From Mucilaginibacter sp. (lineage in GTDB: Bacteria > Bacteroidota > Bacteroidia > Sphingobacteriales > Sphingobacteriaceae), in the NCBI GenBank assembly GCA_030445275.1, contig JAUCSE010000082.1, positions 62,001 through 126,000 of the forward strand: a DNA stretch of 64,000 bases. Reading direction: 5' to 3'. The notes beneath the pieces are model-generated. The model saw only the letters and a program-made list of their open reading frames with translations. It ran no database searches and was not told the origin of the DNA. This document shows positions 43,583 to 52,187 of the stretch, piece after piece (the stretch's first letter is position 1; each line of letters begins with the position of its first letter). The position numbers and the translations under genes were made by a program.

Positions 43583-45262
43583 ATGAAAATAAAATATTTA
43601 TATAAAATAAGCATTGCTGTTTTAGCACTAACCGGTGTAACCCTATCTGCAAAAGCGCAGCTTGGTGCCGATCGTGAAACCTTTACCCGTGCAGATACCC
43701 TGCGCGGAAGTTTAACGCCCTTGCGCACCTGTTATGATATTAACTATTATCACCTGGATGTGAAGTTTGATATCGATCAAAAATTCATCAGCGGGAGCAA
43801 TCTTTTTAAATTTACTGCTACGCAGGATTTTACCAAACTGCAGTTTGATCTATTTGCCAATCTGAAGATTGATAAAGTAGTGTATAAGGGGCAGGAACTA
43901 CCTTATACCCGCGAATTTAACGCTGTGTTCATCACTTTTCCACAAACCATTACCAATGGCAGCAAGGATGAATTCACGGTATATTACTCAGGCAACCCAA
44001 CCGTTGCCAAACATGCACCCTGGGATGGCGGAATAGTGTTCACTACCGACTCATTAGGCAAACCCTGGGTAGCTACAGCTTGCCAGGGTATAGGCGCCAG
44101 TATTTGGTGGCCAACTAAAGATCATCAGTATGATGAGGTAGATAGCGCCCTGATCAGTATCAGCGTACCCAACGGCTTAAAAGATGTATCAAATGGCCGT
44201 TTGCGTAAAGTAACCAAGCTAAAAGATGGCTATACCCGTTTTGATTGGTTTGTGGCCAACCCTATTAACAACTATGATATTGAAGCCAACATTGGTGACT
44301 ATGTACATTATGACGGCATCTACGCTGGCGAAAAAGGTAAGCTAACCCTTGACTACTGGCCGCTGAGTTATAATATTGACAAAGCAAAAAAACAATGGGG
44401 CGAAAATGTACCCAAAATGTTGAAAGCTTTTGAATACTGGTTTGGCCCTTATCCTTTTTATGAGGATGGTTATAAACTGATTGAAACACCGCATTTAGGC
44501 ATGGAGCACCAAAGTGGTACAGCTTATGGCAATCATTATAAAAATGGTTACCTCGGCCGTGATCTTTCGGGAACAGGCTGGGGCCTGAAATGGGATTTTA
44601 TTGTGGTGCACGAGAGTGGGCACGAGTGGTTTGGTAACAACATCACTTCCAAAGATGTTGCCGATATGTGGGTGCATGAAAGCTTCACCAATTATTCCGA
44701 ATCGCTGTTTGTTGAAACTTATTATGGCAAACAGGCCGGTCAGGAATATGTGCATGGCACACGTAAAAGCATACAAAACGACAGGCCAATTGTAGGGCCC
44801 TACGGTGTAAACAGGGAGGGCTCGGGCGATATGTACTACAAAGGAGGCAACCTGCTTAATATGGTACGCACCATTATTAATGACGATGAAAAATGGCGCA
44901 GCATACTACGCGGTCTTAATAAAACCTTCTATCATCAAACCGTTACCTATGATCAGATTGTAAATTACGTCGCCGAACAGGCCAGTATAAACTTAGCGCC
45001 CATTTTTGACCAGTATCTGCATTATAAAAATATCCCTATACTGGAGTTTATCACCACAAGGAAAGGCCAACTGTCGTGCCGGTGGATCAACGCTGAGGGT
45101 AAAGGATTTAATATGCCGGTGAGGGTAAAAATAAAAGGAGGCGATTATAAATTTATTACGCCAGGCACCACCCGCTTTGCCCCTGTTGGCCTGGACGGAG
45201 CTACAAGGGATAATATTGAAGTTGATACTTTTAATTATTACATCGGGGTTTTGATAGAGTGA
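43583..45262 (+). CDS. M1-family metallopeptidase (aminopeptidase N-like), copy 2
   Basis: A 559-residue paralogue of the gene at 41255; the two align from end to end with no long gaps. ATG 43583 (MKIKYLYKISIAVLALTG, signal peptide ending SAKAQ) is chosen; the longer open frame starts inside the previous gene. Zinc site HESGHEW with H343, E344 and H347, and Glu366 in WVHESF. The exopeptidase motif is HLGMEHQSG. The changes between copies are mostly at surface positions (for example KDHLSDEVDSM versus KDHQYDEVDSA). The pair is a tandem duplication that diverged after an intervening gene was retained or inserted. Confidence 0.93.
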   Translation: MKIKYLYKISIAVLALTGVTLSAKAQLGADRETFTRADTLRGSLTPLRTCYDINYYHLDVKFDIDQKFISGSNLFKFTATQDFTKLQFDLFANLKIDKVVYKGQELPYTREFNAVFITFPQTITNGSKDEFTVYYSGNPTVAKHAPWDGGIVFTTDSLGKPWVATACQGIGASIWWPTKDHQYDEVDSALISISVPNGLKDVSNGRLRKVTKLKDGYTRFDWFVANPINNYDIEANIGDYVHYDGIYAGEKGKLTLDYWPLSYNIDKAKKQWGENVPKMLKAFEYWFGPYPFYEDGYKLIETPHLGMEHQSGTAYGNHYKNGYLGRDLSGTGWGLKWDFIVVHESGHEWFGNNITSKDVADMWVHESFTNYSESLFVETYYGKQAGQEYVHGTRKSIQNDRPIVGPYGVNREGSGDMYYKGGNLLNMVRTIINDDEKWRSILRGLNKTFYHQTVTYDQIVNYVAEQASINLAPIFDQYLHYKNIPILEFITTRKGQLSCRWINAEGKGFNMPVRVKIKGGDYKFITPGTTRFAPVGLDGATRDNIEVDTFNYYIGVLIE

Positions 45263-45274
45263 GGCAAGAAAGAG

Positions 45275-45350
45275 ATGTCATGCTGGGCTTGTCGAAGCAT
45301 GGTGGGCTGGCCTTTGCGCACGTCCTTCGACAAGCTCAGGGTGACAGGCC
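45275..45350. repeat. Dispersed repeat family B (copy 3, variant)
   Basis: GTCATGCTGGGCTTGTCGAAG and the inverse CTTCGACAAGCTCAGGGTGACA flank GTGGGCTGGCCTTTGC. The arms are shifted variants of the other copies, with CTTG in place of CCTG. Confidence 0.7.
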
Positions 45351-45436
45351 CCATGTAGATAGGTAACTTTATTTTTAAAATCCTGCAACCTAAGTGTATA
45401 ACCTGCGTCTTATTATTATAAACAATTAACTTTAAC

Positions 45437-46171
45437 ATGAAATCACTAACTAAATTATTACTTGTTGCCATATTAGCAACAGGTACAGCAGGCCATACTT
45501 TCGCAAATACCCATTACCCAAAAGCTGTTATTACCCAGAATACAGATGATCGTCATTTATCAGGTTTTAGCTCAGTTGATGTGGCTGGTTCATTTGATGT
45601 TTTTATTACTCAGGGGGCAACAGAATCGGTTAAGGTAACAGCGCCGTCTGATATAATTGATCGTATTATCACCGAAGTTAATGGTGGCGTATTAAAAATA
45701 TATACCAAACGTGGTACTGACTGGCATGACCTCTTCGGCCATAAAAAAATAGCGATTTATGTTTCGGCCAAAAGCCTTAATGGTGTTTCACTTGCTGGTT
45801 CGGGCGATGTTTTTTTTAAAGAGGGACTTCGTGCTGGTGCTTTCAAATTAAAGCTCTCCGGCTCTGGTGATATTACTGGTAAACTCGATGTAAAAACCCT
45901 GGAAAGCAGCCTTTCTGGTTCTGGTGATATCCGCCTTAACGGCCGGGCTGATAATTCAACCATCAGTGTTGTGGGTTCTGGCGATTTTACTGCAAAGGAT
46001 CTGGTAACCAATACAACATCAGCACGTATTGCCGGATCAGGAGATGTGCGCATAAATGTTAATGAAAAACTGGATGCATCGGTTGTTGGTTCAGGCGATA
46101 TATACTATACCGGCAGCGTTAAAAATGTGAGCAGCTCCAAAGCAGGCAGCGGCGAAATACACAGGATGTAA
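45437..46171 (+). CDS. Head GIN domain protein (DUF2807), exported
   Basis: A 244-residue secreted protein. The signal peptide (MKSLTKLLLVAILATGTAGHTFA) precedes a DUF2807 right-handed beta-helix domain. The core is a string of rungs sharing SGSGDI: SGDVFFKEGL, LSGSGDITGKL, LSGSGDIRLNG, VGSGDFTAK, AGSGDVRINV, VGSGDIYYTG and a final AGSGEIHRM. The rungs are spaced about 19-20 residues apart. Function unknown; members are often periplasmic or outer-membrane proteins. It is followed exactly by a nested inverted repeat that includes its terminator. Confidence 0.9.
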   Translation: MKSLTKLLLVAILATGTAGHTFANTHYPKAVITQNTDDRHLSGFSSVDVAGSFDVFITQGATESVKVTAPSDIIDRIITEVNGGVLKIYTKRGTDWHDLFGHKKIAIYVSAKSLNGVSLAGSGDVFFKEGLRAGAFKLKLSGSGDITGKLDVKTLESSLSGSGDIRLNGRADNSTISVVGSGDFTAKDLVTNTTSARIAGSGDVRINVNEKLDASVVGSGDIYYTGSVKNVSSSKAGSGEIHRM

Positions 46172-46323
46172 CCTCACCCCGGCCCTCTCCGGAAGGAGAG
46201 GGAGCTGAAACAAGTAAATTAAAAAAGCAAAAGCGATGGGTTAACTTCATCGCTTTTGCTTTTTTTAAGTCCTCTCTTTTGGAGAGGATTATTACATGAG
46301 GGCTTCGCCCTTAAGGTGAGGTT
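46170..46323. repeat. Family K inverted repeat filling a convergent gap
   Basis: AACCTCACCC at the left and GGTGAGGTT at the right are inverse ends that overlap the stop codons of both convergent genes. Inside are GGCCCTCTCCGGAAGGAGAG and TCCTCTCTTTTGGAGAGGA palindromes, with the terminator at the centre. Confidence 0.7.
46221..46266. terminator. Bidirectional terminator between the GIN and DUF2490 genes
   Basis: AAAAAAGCAAAAGCGATG and CATCGCTTTTGCTTTTTT form a long stem with A- and T-runs on both sides. It can end transcription from either gene. Confidence 0.85.
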
Positions 46324-47047
46324 AAAACCTTGTATAAATAGCCAGCTGGGCCACATGATTCAGCGTATAGCTTTCGGCTTGTTTAATGTATTGGTTAAGA
46401 TAACCTGTTTCTATATCAATCATTTTACTGATGCGATACCCCACGGCAACATAAGCCCGGTTTTGATCAAAGAAGTGCTTGTTTACCTTGTTCTTGTTCT
46501 GTACGTTTGCAAACACCTCGTTCTGCAAGGCAAAGAATGGCCCTTTGGTAAACACGACCGAATCATTTTTAAATGGTATAACACCACGCACAAAATACCT
46601 GAAACGTTGCGAAAAGTAATCGTCATTTTTATTAGCCACCGTTTGGCCCAAAAAGCGCTGCTCAAGGCGAAAACGATGTGATACTGCAATGTTTTTACCC
46701 AGCTTATGTGAATAGGTATATTGCTCCCAGATGCGGTGTTCTGGTCTGAAAGTTTTATCGCCGGCTGCATTACGGCCATTAGTGGCTATATAAGCGTAAC
46801 CCAATGCAGCAACTTTATTGTTAGCAAAGTAGTAATTTGCCGACGGCCTCAACAGGGTATGTTTTAAATAACTCAAATCATCATGCGACCGAAATTGTAC
46901 ATCAAGAGAATACCCCCAGTGTTCTGATAACTTTTGAGAATGAAACCATGCAGCCCATCCTGAAAACTGATTATCCTGTGCAAATAGTTTTGCAGGAACT
47001 ATAAATAATAAAACAATAAGAACTGATAATTTTTGTTTCAACTGCAT
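46322..47047 (-). CDS. DUF2490-family outer-membrane protein, paralogue 1
   Basis: A 241-residue exported beta-barrel-like protein. Signal peptide MQLKQKLSVLIVLLFIVPAKLFAQ, then FSGWAAWFHSQKLSEHWGYSLDVQFRSH, SANYYFANNKVAALGYAYI and ISHRLEQRFL-type strands, ending YTRF with a terminal aromatic residue. Function unknown; the family is predicted to sit in the outer membrane. A TAAATTTG element is 22 bases upstream of the ATG. The neighbour at 47134 is a close paralogue on the same strand, with a gap of about 86 bases. Confidence 0.85.
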   Translation of the reverse strand: MQLKQKLSVLIVLLFIVPAKLFAQDNQFSGWAAWFHSQKLSEHWGYSLDVQFRSHDDLSYLKHTLLRPSANYYFANNKVAALGYAYIATNGRNAAGDKTFRPEHRIWEQYTYSHKLGKNIAVSHRFRLEQRFLGQTVANKNDDYFSQRFRYFVRGVIPFKNDSVVFTKGPFFALQNEVFANVQNKNKVNKHFFDQNRAYVAVGYRISKMIDIETGYLNQYIKQAESYTLNHVAQLAIYTRF

Positions 47048-47069
47048 AGATATGTATTCATTAAAACCT

Positions 47070-47077
47070 CAAATTTA
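47070..47077 (-). promoter_or_regulatory. Promoter -7 element of DUF2490 paralogue 1
   Basis: Minus-strand TAAATTTG matches TAnnTTTG and lies 22 bases before the ATG. It indicates that this copy has its own promoter rather than only reading through from the upstream paralogue. Confidence 0.5.
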
Positions 47078-47133
47078 AGGAAAATTCAATGAATCCCTTT
47101 AAACAATGAAGCCTTAATGAACACTATTTTTAA

Positions 47134-47862
47134 TTAAAGCCTGGTGTAAAAAGCCAGATGCGCCACATTGTTCACGGTATAGGTTTTGGCTTGTTTACTA
47201 TATTGATTAAGGTAGGCTATTTCCACATCGACTTTTTTGCTGAGGCGATACCCCAAGCCAATGTAGGCCCGGTTTTGATCAAAGAAATGGGTGTTCACCT
47301 TATCTAGGTTTTGTACATTCACAAATATCTCATTTTGCAAAGCAAGATAAAGCCCCCTGTTAAACACAGCCGAATCATTTTTAAAAGGTATTATCCCCCG
47401 TATATAATACCTGAACCTTTGTGCAAAAGCCTCATCGTTCTTGTTAGCCGCGGTTTCGCCCAAAAAGCGTTGTTCTAAACGGAAACGGTGTGATACCGCG
47501 ATACTTTTACCCAGCTTGTGCGTATAAAGATACTGTTCCCATATGCGGTTCTCGGGCCTGAATGTTTCATTGCCTGCTGCAGTACGGCCGTCGGTAGTGA
47601 AGTACGCGTATCCTAATGCCACAACCTTGTTTTTTGCGAAGTAATAATTGGCAGCAGGTCGTATCAATACATTCTTTAAATAACCAAATTTGTCTGACGA
47701 TCGTAACTGCCCATCAAATGAGTAACCCCAATGTTCTGATAGTCTTTGAGTATGGAACAATGCTATCCATCCCGAAAACTGGCTATCCTGTGCAAACAAC
47801 TTTGTCGGAATTATAAATAATAGTATAATAATAAGAACTAATAACTTCTTTTTCAATGACAT
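47134..47862 (-). CDS. DUF2490-family outer-membrane protein, paralogue 2
   Basis: A 242-residue protein similar over its whole length to the copy at 46322. Signal peptide MSLKKKLLVLIIILLFIIPTKLFAQ, then FSGWIALFHTQRLSEHWGYSFDGQLRSSD, NYYFAKNKVVALGYAYFTTDGR, RFRLEQRFLGETAANKNDEAF and a C-terminal LAFYTRL. The copies differ at many positions but keep WGYS, ALGYAY and RLEQRFLG. They are probably a tandem duplication. It is about 180 bases downstream of the predicted outer-membrane protein at 48040-49068 on the same strand. Function unknown. Confidence 0.85.
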   Translation of the reverse strand: MSLKKKLLVLIIILLFIIPTKLFAQDSQFSGWIALFHTQRLSEHWGYSFDGQLRSSDKFGYLKNVLIRPAANYYFAKNKVVALGYAYFTTDGRTAAGNETFRPENRIWEQYLYTHKLGKSIAVSHRFRLEQRFLGETAANKNDEAFAQRFRYYIRGIIPFKNDSAVFNRGLYLALQNEIFVNVQNLDKVNTHFFDQNRAYIGLGYRLSKKVDVEIAYLNQYSKQAKTYTVNNVAHLAFYTRL

Positions 47863-48039
47863 AGACAGGAAGATTTATTAAGTTTGGAGGTTTATTAACT
47901 AAAACTACAAAAAAAATAACTCAATAAACTGTAACGTTCTTGTGAATATCATTAAAAAATTATAGCATGACTGATCTCGCGAGGATAGTGAGATTTTTGT
48001 TATAAGCCCTCCCCGGGATGGGGAGGGCCCGGATAGAAT

Positions 48040-49068
48040 TTAATCTTTAAATCTTACGAGAGTTTGCCGGCCTAAATCAACCGTAACCCTGAATGCTTCC
48101 TGATTGCTGCCACCATAACCTGGCGTTTGGTGAAAGCTCAGGATAAACTGCCCTTTTACCCGTCCGGATAAAAATGGGGTAAATATAAGATCCAGGCGAT
48201 TATAGGTTTTCTTTTCATAAAATGCATCACCATAGTCAATGTGGCTGCCCTTGCCTTTATAAAATTCATCAAACAAAGCAAAACGGCGCCAGCCTAAATA
48301 TACGCTTGATACAAAACCCGCAGGTTTTTGAAAACCATCCACACCGCGTGTACGTTCAAATGACATCATTCCTCCGGCCTCAAAACTTAACGAATCCAAT
48401 ATGGTTTTGTGACTAAAATCAAGCCCTAAACGTATCTGACCGCCGCCATTATCGGCTATATGATCATTAGGGATAGGTATAGCCGGACCGGCATCATGCA
48501 GTAATAAAAAATAATGCGATACATAAAAAGGCCCGGTAAGACTTGGTTTGTATTTACCCGAAAATCCGAATAAAAACTGTTCGCGCTCTGTATTGGTTTG
48601 GCGGCTCACCCAGTCAATCCAACCGGTTTCCACAAAATGATCATTATGTACACGGGCCAATAAACCTTCAACATTGGGGCGATAATACCGTAAGGTATCA
48701 TTCAGCAAAGCACGGGGATAATCGGTTAGCAAGCCTTCGCGCGGGAAAGCACCGGCATTAAATAGCCAATTTTTACCGGTAAAGCTGTAATAAGCAATTG
48801 GATTTGCCTTCAGAAAATATGGTTGGGCACCAAACTCATGAATGGCATTAACACCTACAATGAAGTGGTTTACACTATCAAGGTTTAGGCCCAGATCAAG
48901 CGCGGTACGAACACCTGAATAAGTATGTGATCGGTCAATAAAATCTTTATACTCGCGGTTATCCAAAAAGCCCATTCCATTAAAATGGATATCCAGGCTT
49001 TGTTGTGCTAAAGCAGCAGTACTGCTTATGATGGTAAGAATTGCAAATAGGTATAGTTTTTTAAACAT
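48040..49068 (-). CDS. Predicted outer-membrane beta-barrel protein, unknown function
   Basis: A 342-residue secreted protein. Signal peptide MFKKLYLFAILTIISSTAALAQ, then a barrel-like pattern of alternating hydrophobic strands (SLDIHFNGMGFLDNREY, FIVGVNAIHEFGAQPYFL, GGMMSFERTRG, LILSFHQTPGYGG), ending VDLGRQTLVRFKD. I do not recognise the family. It ends with a Lys-Asp tail rather than an aromatic residue, so the barrel call is tentative. It starts 13 bases after the glycosyltransferase stop and is very likely co-transcribed with it. Confidence 0.65.
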   Translation of the reverse strand: MFKKLYLFAILTIISSTAALAQQSLDIHFNGMGFLDNREYKDFIDRSHTYSGVRTALDLGLNLDSVNHFIVGVNAIHEFGAQPYFLKANPIAYYSFTGKNWLFNAGAFPREGLLTDYPRALLNDTLRYYRPNVEGLLARVHNDHFVETGWIDWVSRQTNTEREQFLFGFSGKYKPSLTGPFYVSHYFLLLHDAGPAIPIPNDHIADNGGGQIRLGLDFSHKTILDSLSFEAGGMMSFERTRGVDGFQKPAGFVSSVYLGWRRFALFDEFYKGKGSHIDYGDAFYEKKTYNRLDLIFTPFLSGRVKGQFILSFHQTPGYGGSNQEAFRVTVDLGRQTLVRFKD

Positions 49069-49081
49069 GGGGTAATGATAA

Positions 49082-50806
49082 TTATTTAATTGTAAAATTG
49101 ATGATACCGCTATTTCTACCTCCTGGAAAAGGATCAGTACGTAATGAAAATATCAAATCGTACCGACCTTTTGTATTTGGTGCTGTAACTGTAAATTTAT
49201 AATGAGCGCTTTGCCCGGGTTGTAAAGCAATACGATAAAAGTTGTCATCGGCTTTTTGAATAAATTCAAGATCTGACTGTGAAAAAAAACATGCTTCAAA
49301 ATACACAGACGACTGCCCCGGCACATTGCCAAAATCAATAGGAAAACTATAAGTATTTTTAAATGACAAATTAAGTGTTACCTTTTCTCCGGGTGATGCG
49401 GTTATTTTATATGATGGCAATTCGAAATTTATTTTCTGATAGGTACGTATATTATTTACCCAACCGCCGTACCAATCGCCAACAGATGTTTTAAGAGTAT
49501 CAGTAGTAGCGCCCGGTGTCCAGTTCTGCAATAGTAAATATGCTTTTTTATGCTGTATACTATCATCAATTGGCCAAATATCATACTGGGTACGTCGGTA
49601 ATAACGCGAATCATAATTAAGGCCTTTAATGGTATTATTATAAAAATTATACTTCGACGGATTTTGAAAGCCCTCGCTGAATATCACATAATTATCGCCC
49701 ACCTTATCATGTACAACTTTGGCCCAATCCCTAAAGCCAAAAAAACTTTTAATGGCGCCAACCTCTATTAACAACGGCGCTCCTGCCATAATACACAATC
49801 TTAATAAAAGTATCAAAACAATGTTTGCTACCGCCAGCCTGTTAAACCAAAGCGGCATGCCGCTTTGTGCAAAGTGAATAAGCACCAACATGGATAAAGG
49901 CACATAGGCAATAAGCGTCCAGTGTAACTGCACCTCACCCTTAAATGATGTCAGGAAAAAGAAAAGCAATATGCCAACGCTGTTTACCAGTAAGGCGCGC
50001 ATAAAGGCATCTTTGATACGCACCGTAAAGCCTTTGTAAAACAAAAACCAGCCTATCAGCGGCCCAGCCATAGCCAGCTGCCCTAATGGGTAGAGGTATG
50101 AATACGAAAAGTTATATGTTTCGGCAGATCGCTCTGAAAGGTGATAACTAAGAGATGGATAATCATGATTTACCTGCCATAAAATATGCGGCATATACAA
50201 AACAACGGCCAGCAGCACAATACACCAAAACGATCCGCGCTTTAGTAATTTAATGTTTGAGAACAGGGTAAATACCACCAGTAAAATGCCATGATATTTA
50301 CTATATAACAGACCGGCAATAACTACACCCAGTATTAAAGCAATGGGCCAACTATCTTTTTCAATGTACTGCTGATAAACAAACAGAAACAGCGCGGTAA
50401 ACAATAGCAGTGGCGCATCCGGAGTGGTTGTGAAACCGTAAATATGAAAAACAAATATTCCTGATACTACCAGTATAAAGGCCCTGGCATCTACCTTGTA
50501 TTTCTTCAGCATAAGCCATATCAGGTACAATGATATGCTACTGCTAATTACAGTAAATAACCTTAGGCCAAATTCGCTATGCATTAGGCTGTATCCTGCT
50601 TTTATGAACAGGGCCACCATAGGTGGATGATCATAATAACCCCAATCCAAAAAGCGCGAGTACATCCAGTAATAAGCCTCGTCAGCATGTATCTCCAGGG
50701 TACAGGCCTGTAATATGTTGAATGCAGTCCACAACAATAAAAAGTAAATAACGGTACGGTTATATTTTACCGTGACCTGTGTATTATTTAAAGTGCTGTG
50801 CTGCAT
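49082..50806 (-). CDS. GT39-type membrane glycosyltransferase
   Basis: A 574-residue GT-C enzyme using a lipid-linked sugar on the periplasmic side. The first loop carries the acidic motif EIHADEAYYWMYSRFLDWGYYDHPPMVAL, characteristic of the dolichyl-phosphate-mannose-type family. About eleven hydrophobic segments follow, then a soluble beta-rich C-terminal part (from about residue 440) with WGAT-like and NFELPSYKITASPGEKVTL strands. Its acceptor is unknown. A TACCTTTG element 24 bases upstream marks its promoter. It is operonic with the predicted outer-membrane protein. It is unrelated in detail to the GT39 at 31320. Confidence 0.88.
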   Translation of the reverse strand: MQHSTLNNTQVTVKYNRTVIYFLLLWTAFNILQACTLEIHADEAYYWMYSRFLDWGYYDHPPMVALFIKAGYSLMHSEFGLRLFTVISSSISLYLIWLMLKKYKVDARAFILVVSGIFVFHIYGFTTTPDAPLLLFTALFLFVYQQYIEKDSWPIALILGVVIAGLLYSKYHGILLVVFTLFSNIKLLKRGSFWCIVLLAVVLYMPHILWQVNHDYPSLSYHLSERSAETYNFSYSYLYPLGQLAMAGPLIGWFLFYKGFTVRIKDAFMRALLVNSVGILLFFFLTSFKGEVQLHWTLIAYVPLSMLVLIHFAQSGMPLWFNRLAVANIVLILLLRLCIMAGAPLLIEVGAIKSFFGFRDWAKVVHDKVGDNYVIFSEGFQNPSKYNFYNNTIKGLNYDSRYYRRTQYDIWPIDDSIQHKKAYLLLQNWTPGATTDTLKTSVGDWYGGWVNNIRTYQKINFELPSYKITASPGEKVTLNLSFKNTYSFPIDFGNVPGQSSVYFEACFFSQSDLEFIQKADDNFYRIALQPGQSAHYKFTVTAPNTKGRYDLIFSLRTDPFPGGRNSGIINFTIK

Positions 50807-50829
50807 TAATTATGTAGGAAATTAATTGG

Positions 50830-50837
50830 CAAAGGTA
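50830..50837 (-). promoter_or_regulatory. Promoter -7 element of the GT39 gene at 49082
   Basis: Minus-strand TACCTTTG is a perfect TAnnTTTG match 23 bases before the ATG at 50806. No convincing TTTG -33 element was found. The gap 50838-50970 otherwise shows nothing. Confidence 0.55.
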
Positions 50838-50970
50838 TAATAAAAGATATAAGGCATAAAACAATCGTAATCATCATTAAGTAATTTGATCAAATAATAC
50901 CGAAATCTTCATAATTTATTATTTGTTCATACTCTTTAGCGTAATTGCACAAAGCAATATAATCTTCAAT

Positions 50971-51080
50971 TTGTCATCCTGAGCGATAGCGAAGGATCTA
51001 TTCACAAACAGGCATAGCGCCTATTTAGATTTTTCACTCCGTTCAAGAAACAGTTCTTCGCTATCGCTCAGAATGACAAG
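50971..51080. repeat. Dispersed repeat family B, variant with GATAGCG arms
   Basis: TTGTCATCCTGAGCGATAGC and the inverse GCTATCGCTCAGAATGACAA bound 110 bases. The arm sequence GAGCGATAGCGAAGG replaces the GAGCCTGTCGAAGG of copies 1 and 2. A half family A copy (CTTCGTGCCTCGCAATTGAC) follows at about 51089-51113. Confidence 0.7.
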
Positions 51081-51122
51081 TCCTATTGTACTTCGTGCCT
51101 CGCAATTGACATGGTCATATAA

Positions 51123-51150
51123 CAAAAAAGCCTCCTTTAACAAGGAGGCC
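51123..51150 (-). terminator. Terminator of the atp operon
   Basis: GCCTCCTT and AAGGAGGC pair around a 4-base loop, with a run of T residues (TTTTTT) on the minus strand. It lies 22 bases after the atpG stop. Confidence 0.85.
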
Positions 51151-51171
51151 TTCATATAATAAATTTCTAAA

Positions 51172-52056
51172 TTAATTTGATGACAATGCCGCAGCACCGC
51201 TCACAATTTCAGTAAGCTCGGTAGTAATGGCTGCCTGACGAGCCTGGTTGTAAGCAAGTTTAAGCGCTTTCAATAAGTCACCGGCATTTTCTGTAGCCTT
51301 ATCCATGGCTGTCATACGGGCACCATGTTCAGACGCATTGGAGTCTAATACAGCACGATACAACTGGATCTTGATGTTTTTAGGAATCAACTGTGCAACA
51401 ATTTCCTCTTGTGATGGCTCCAGGATATAGTCAACATTGGCCGTTTTTACTTCGTCTTGTTTTTCTGGTTTTGGAACCGGCAATAATTGCTCAGCAATCA
51501 GGTACTGTACAGCAGCATTCCTGAAATGGTTATAAACCAACTCAACACGGTCATAATCGCCATTAACAAAACCTTCCATAATGCTTTCGGTAATTTTCGA
51601 AGCATTTTCAAAATTAAGATCTAGGTACAGGTCGTTATTGTTGCCAATTACGTTGTACTTACGGCGTTGATAATACTCCTGACTCTTTTTACCGATAGCC
51701 ACTATGGAAACATTACCAGCTTGCAATTGCTTACTGTATTTTTCGGCAATAAGGTTGTTGGCCGTTTTTATAACGTTGGCATTAAAAGCACCAGCCAAAC
51801 CACGGTTTGATGATACTACAACCACCAGTACACGCACGGGCTCGCGCTCCTGCAGATACGGTGACGAGCCATCCTCTAAACTTGCAGATAAGTTGGCCAG
51901 CAGCTCTTTTAGCTTATTGGCATAAGGGCGCAATTGTACAATAGCATTTGTGGCACGTTTTAACTTGGCAGCCGAAACCATTTTCATGGCCTTGGTGATC
52001 TGCTGTGTTGACGACACAGATGTTATCCTGTTTCTTACTTCTTTTAAATTAGCCAT
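51172..52056 (-). CDS. atpG: F-type ATPase gamma subunit
   Basis: The central rotor shaft that couples the c-ring to the catalytic head. It has 294 residues, a normal length. The N terminus MANLKEVRNRITSVSSTQQITKAMKMVSAAKLKRA is the conserved gamma start helix and the C terminus RQAAITTELTEIVSGAAAL is the matching helix. Start ATG at 52056. It is the last gene of the operon, separated from atpA by 129 bases filled with a family C repeat. atpD and atpC, which usually follow, are absent. Confidence 0.97.
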   Translation of the reverse strand: MANLKEVRNRITSVSSTQQITKAMKMVSAAKLKRATNAIVQLRPYANKLKELLANLSASLEDGSSPYLQEREPVRVLVVVVSSNRGLAGAFNANVIKTANNLIAEKYSKQLQAGNVSIVAIGKKSQEYYQRRKYNVIGNNNDLYLDLNFENASKITESIMEGFVNGDYDRVELVYNHFRNAAVQYLIAEQLLPVPKPEKQDEVKTANVDYILEPSQEEIVAQLIPKNIKIQLYRAVLDSNASEHGARMTAMDKATENAGDLLKALKLAYNQARQAAITTELTEIVSGAAALSSN

Positions 52057-52065
52057 TCTTTACGA

Positions 52066-52187
52066 TGTGCAAATTTTAAATGTGCAGATGTGCAGATTGC
52101 AACATTACACGGTTTTTAAATCCTATTAATTAATGATGGATATGCTAATCTGCACATTTGCAAATCAGCATATCTGCACATCTGATT
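52066..52187. repeat. Family C inverted repeat between atpA and atpG
   Basis: TGTGCAAATTTT, AATGTGCAGATGTGCAGATT at the left and AATCTGCACATTTGCAAATC, ATCTGCACATCTGAT at the right. The arms are made of the GTGCAGAT word and face each other. It lies inside the operon, so the mRNA would carry a large stem-loop there. Confidence 0.75.

Noticed and set aside
41255..45262. Assembly duplication of the M1 gene
   Set aside because: The copies differ at many positions and have different neighbours, so this is a real duplication.
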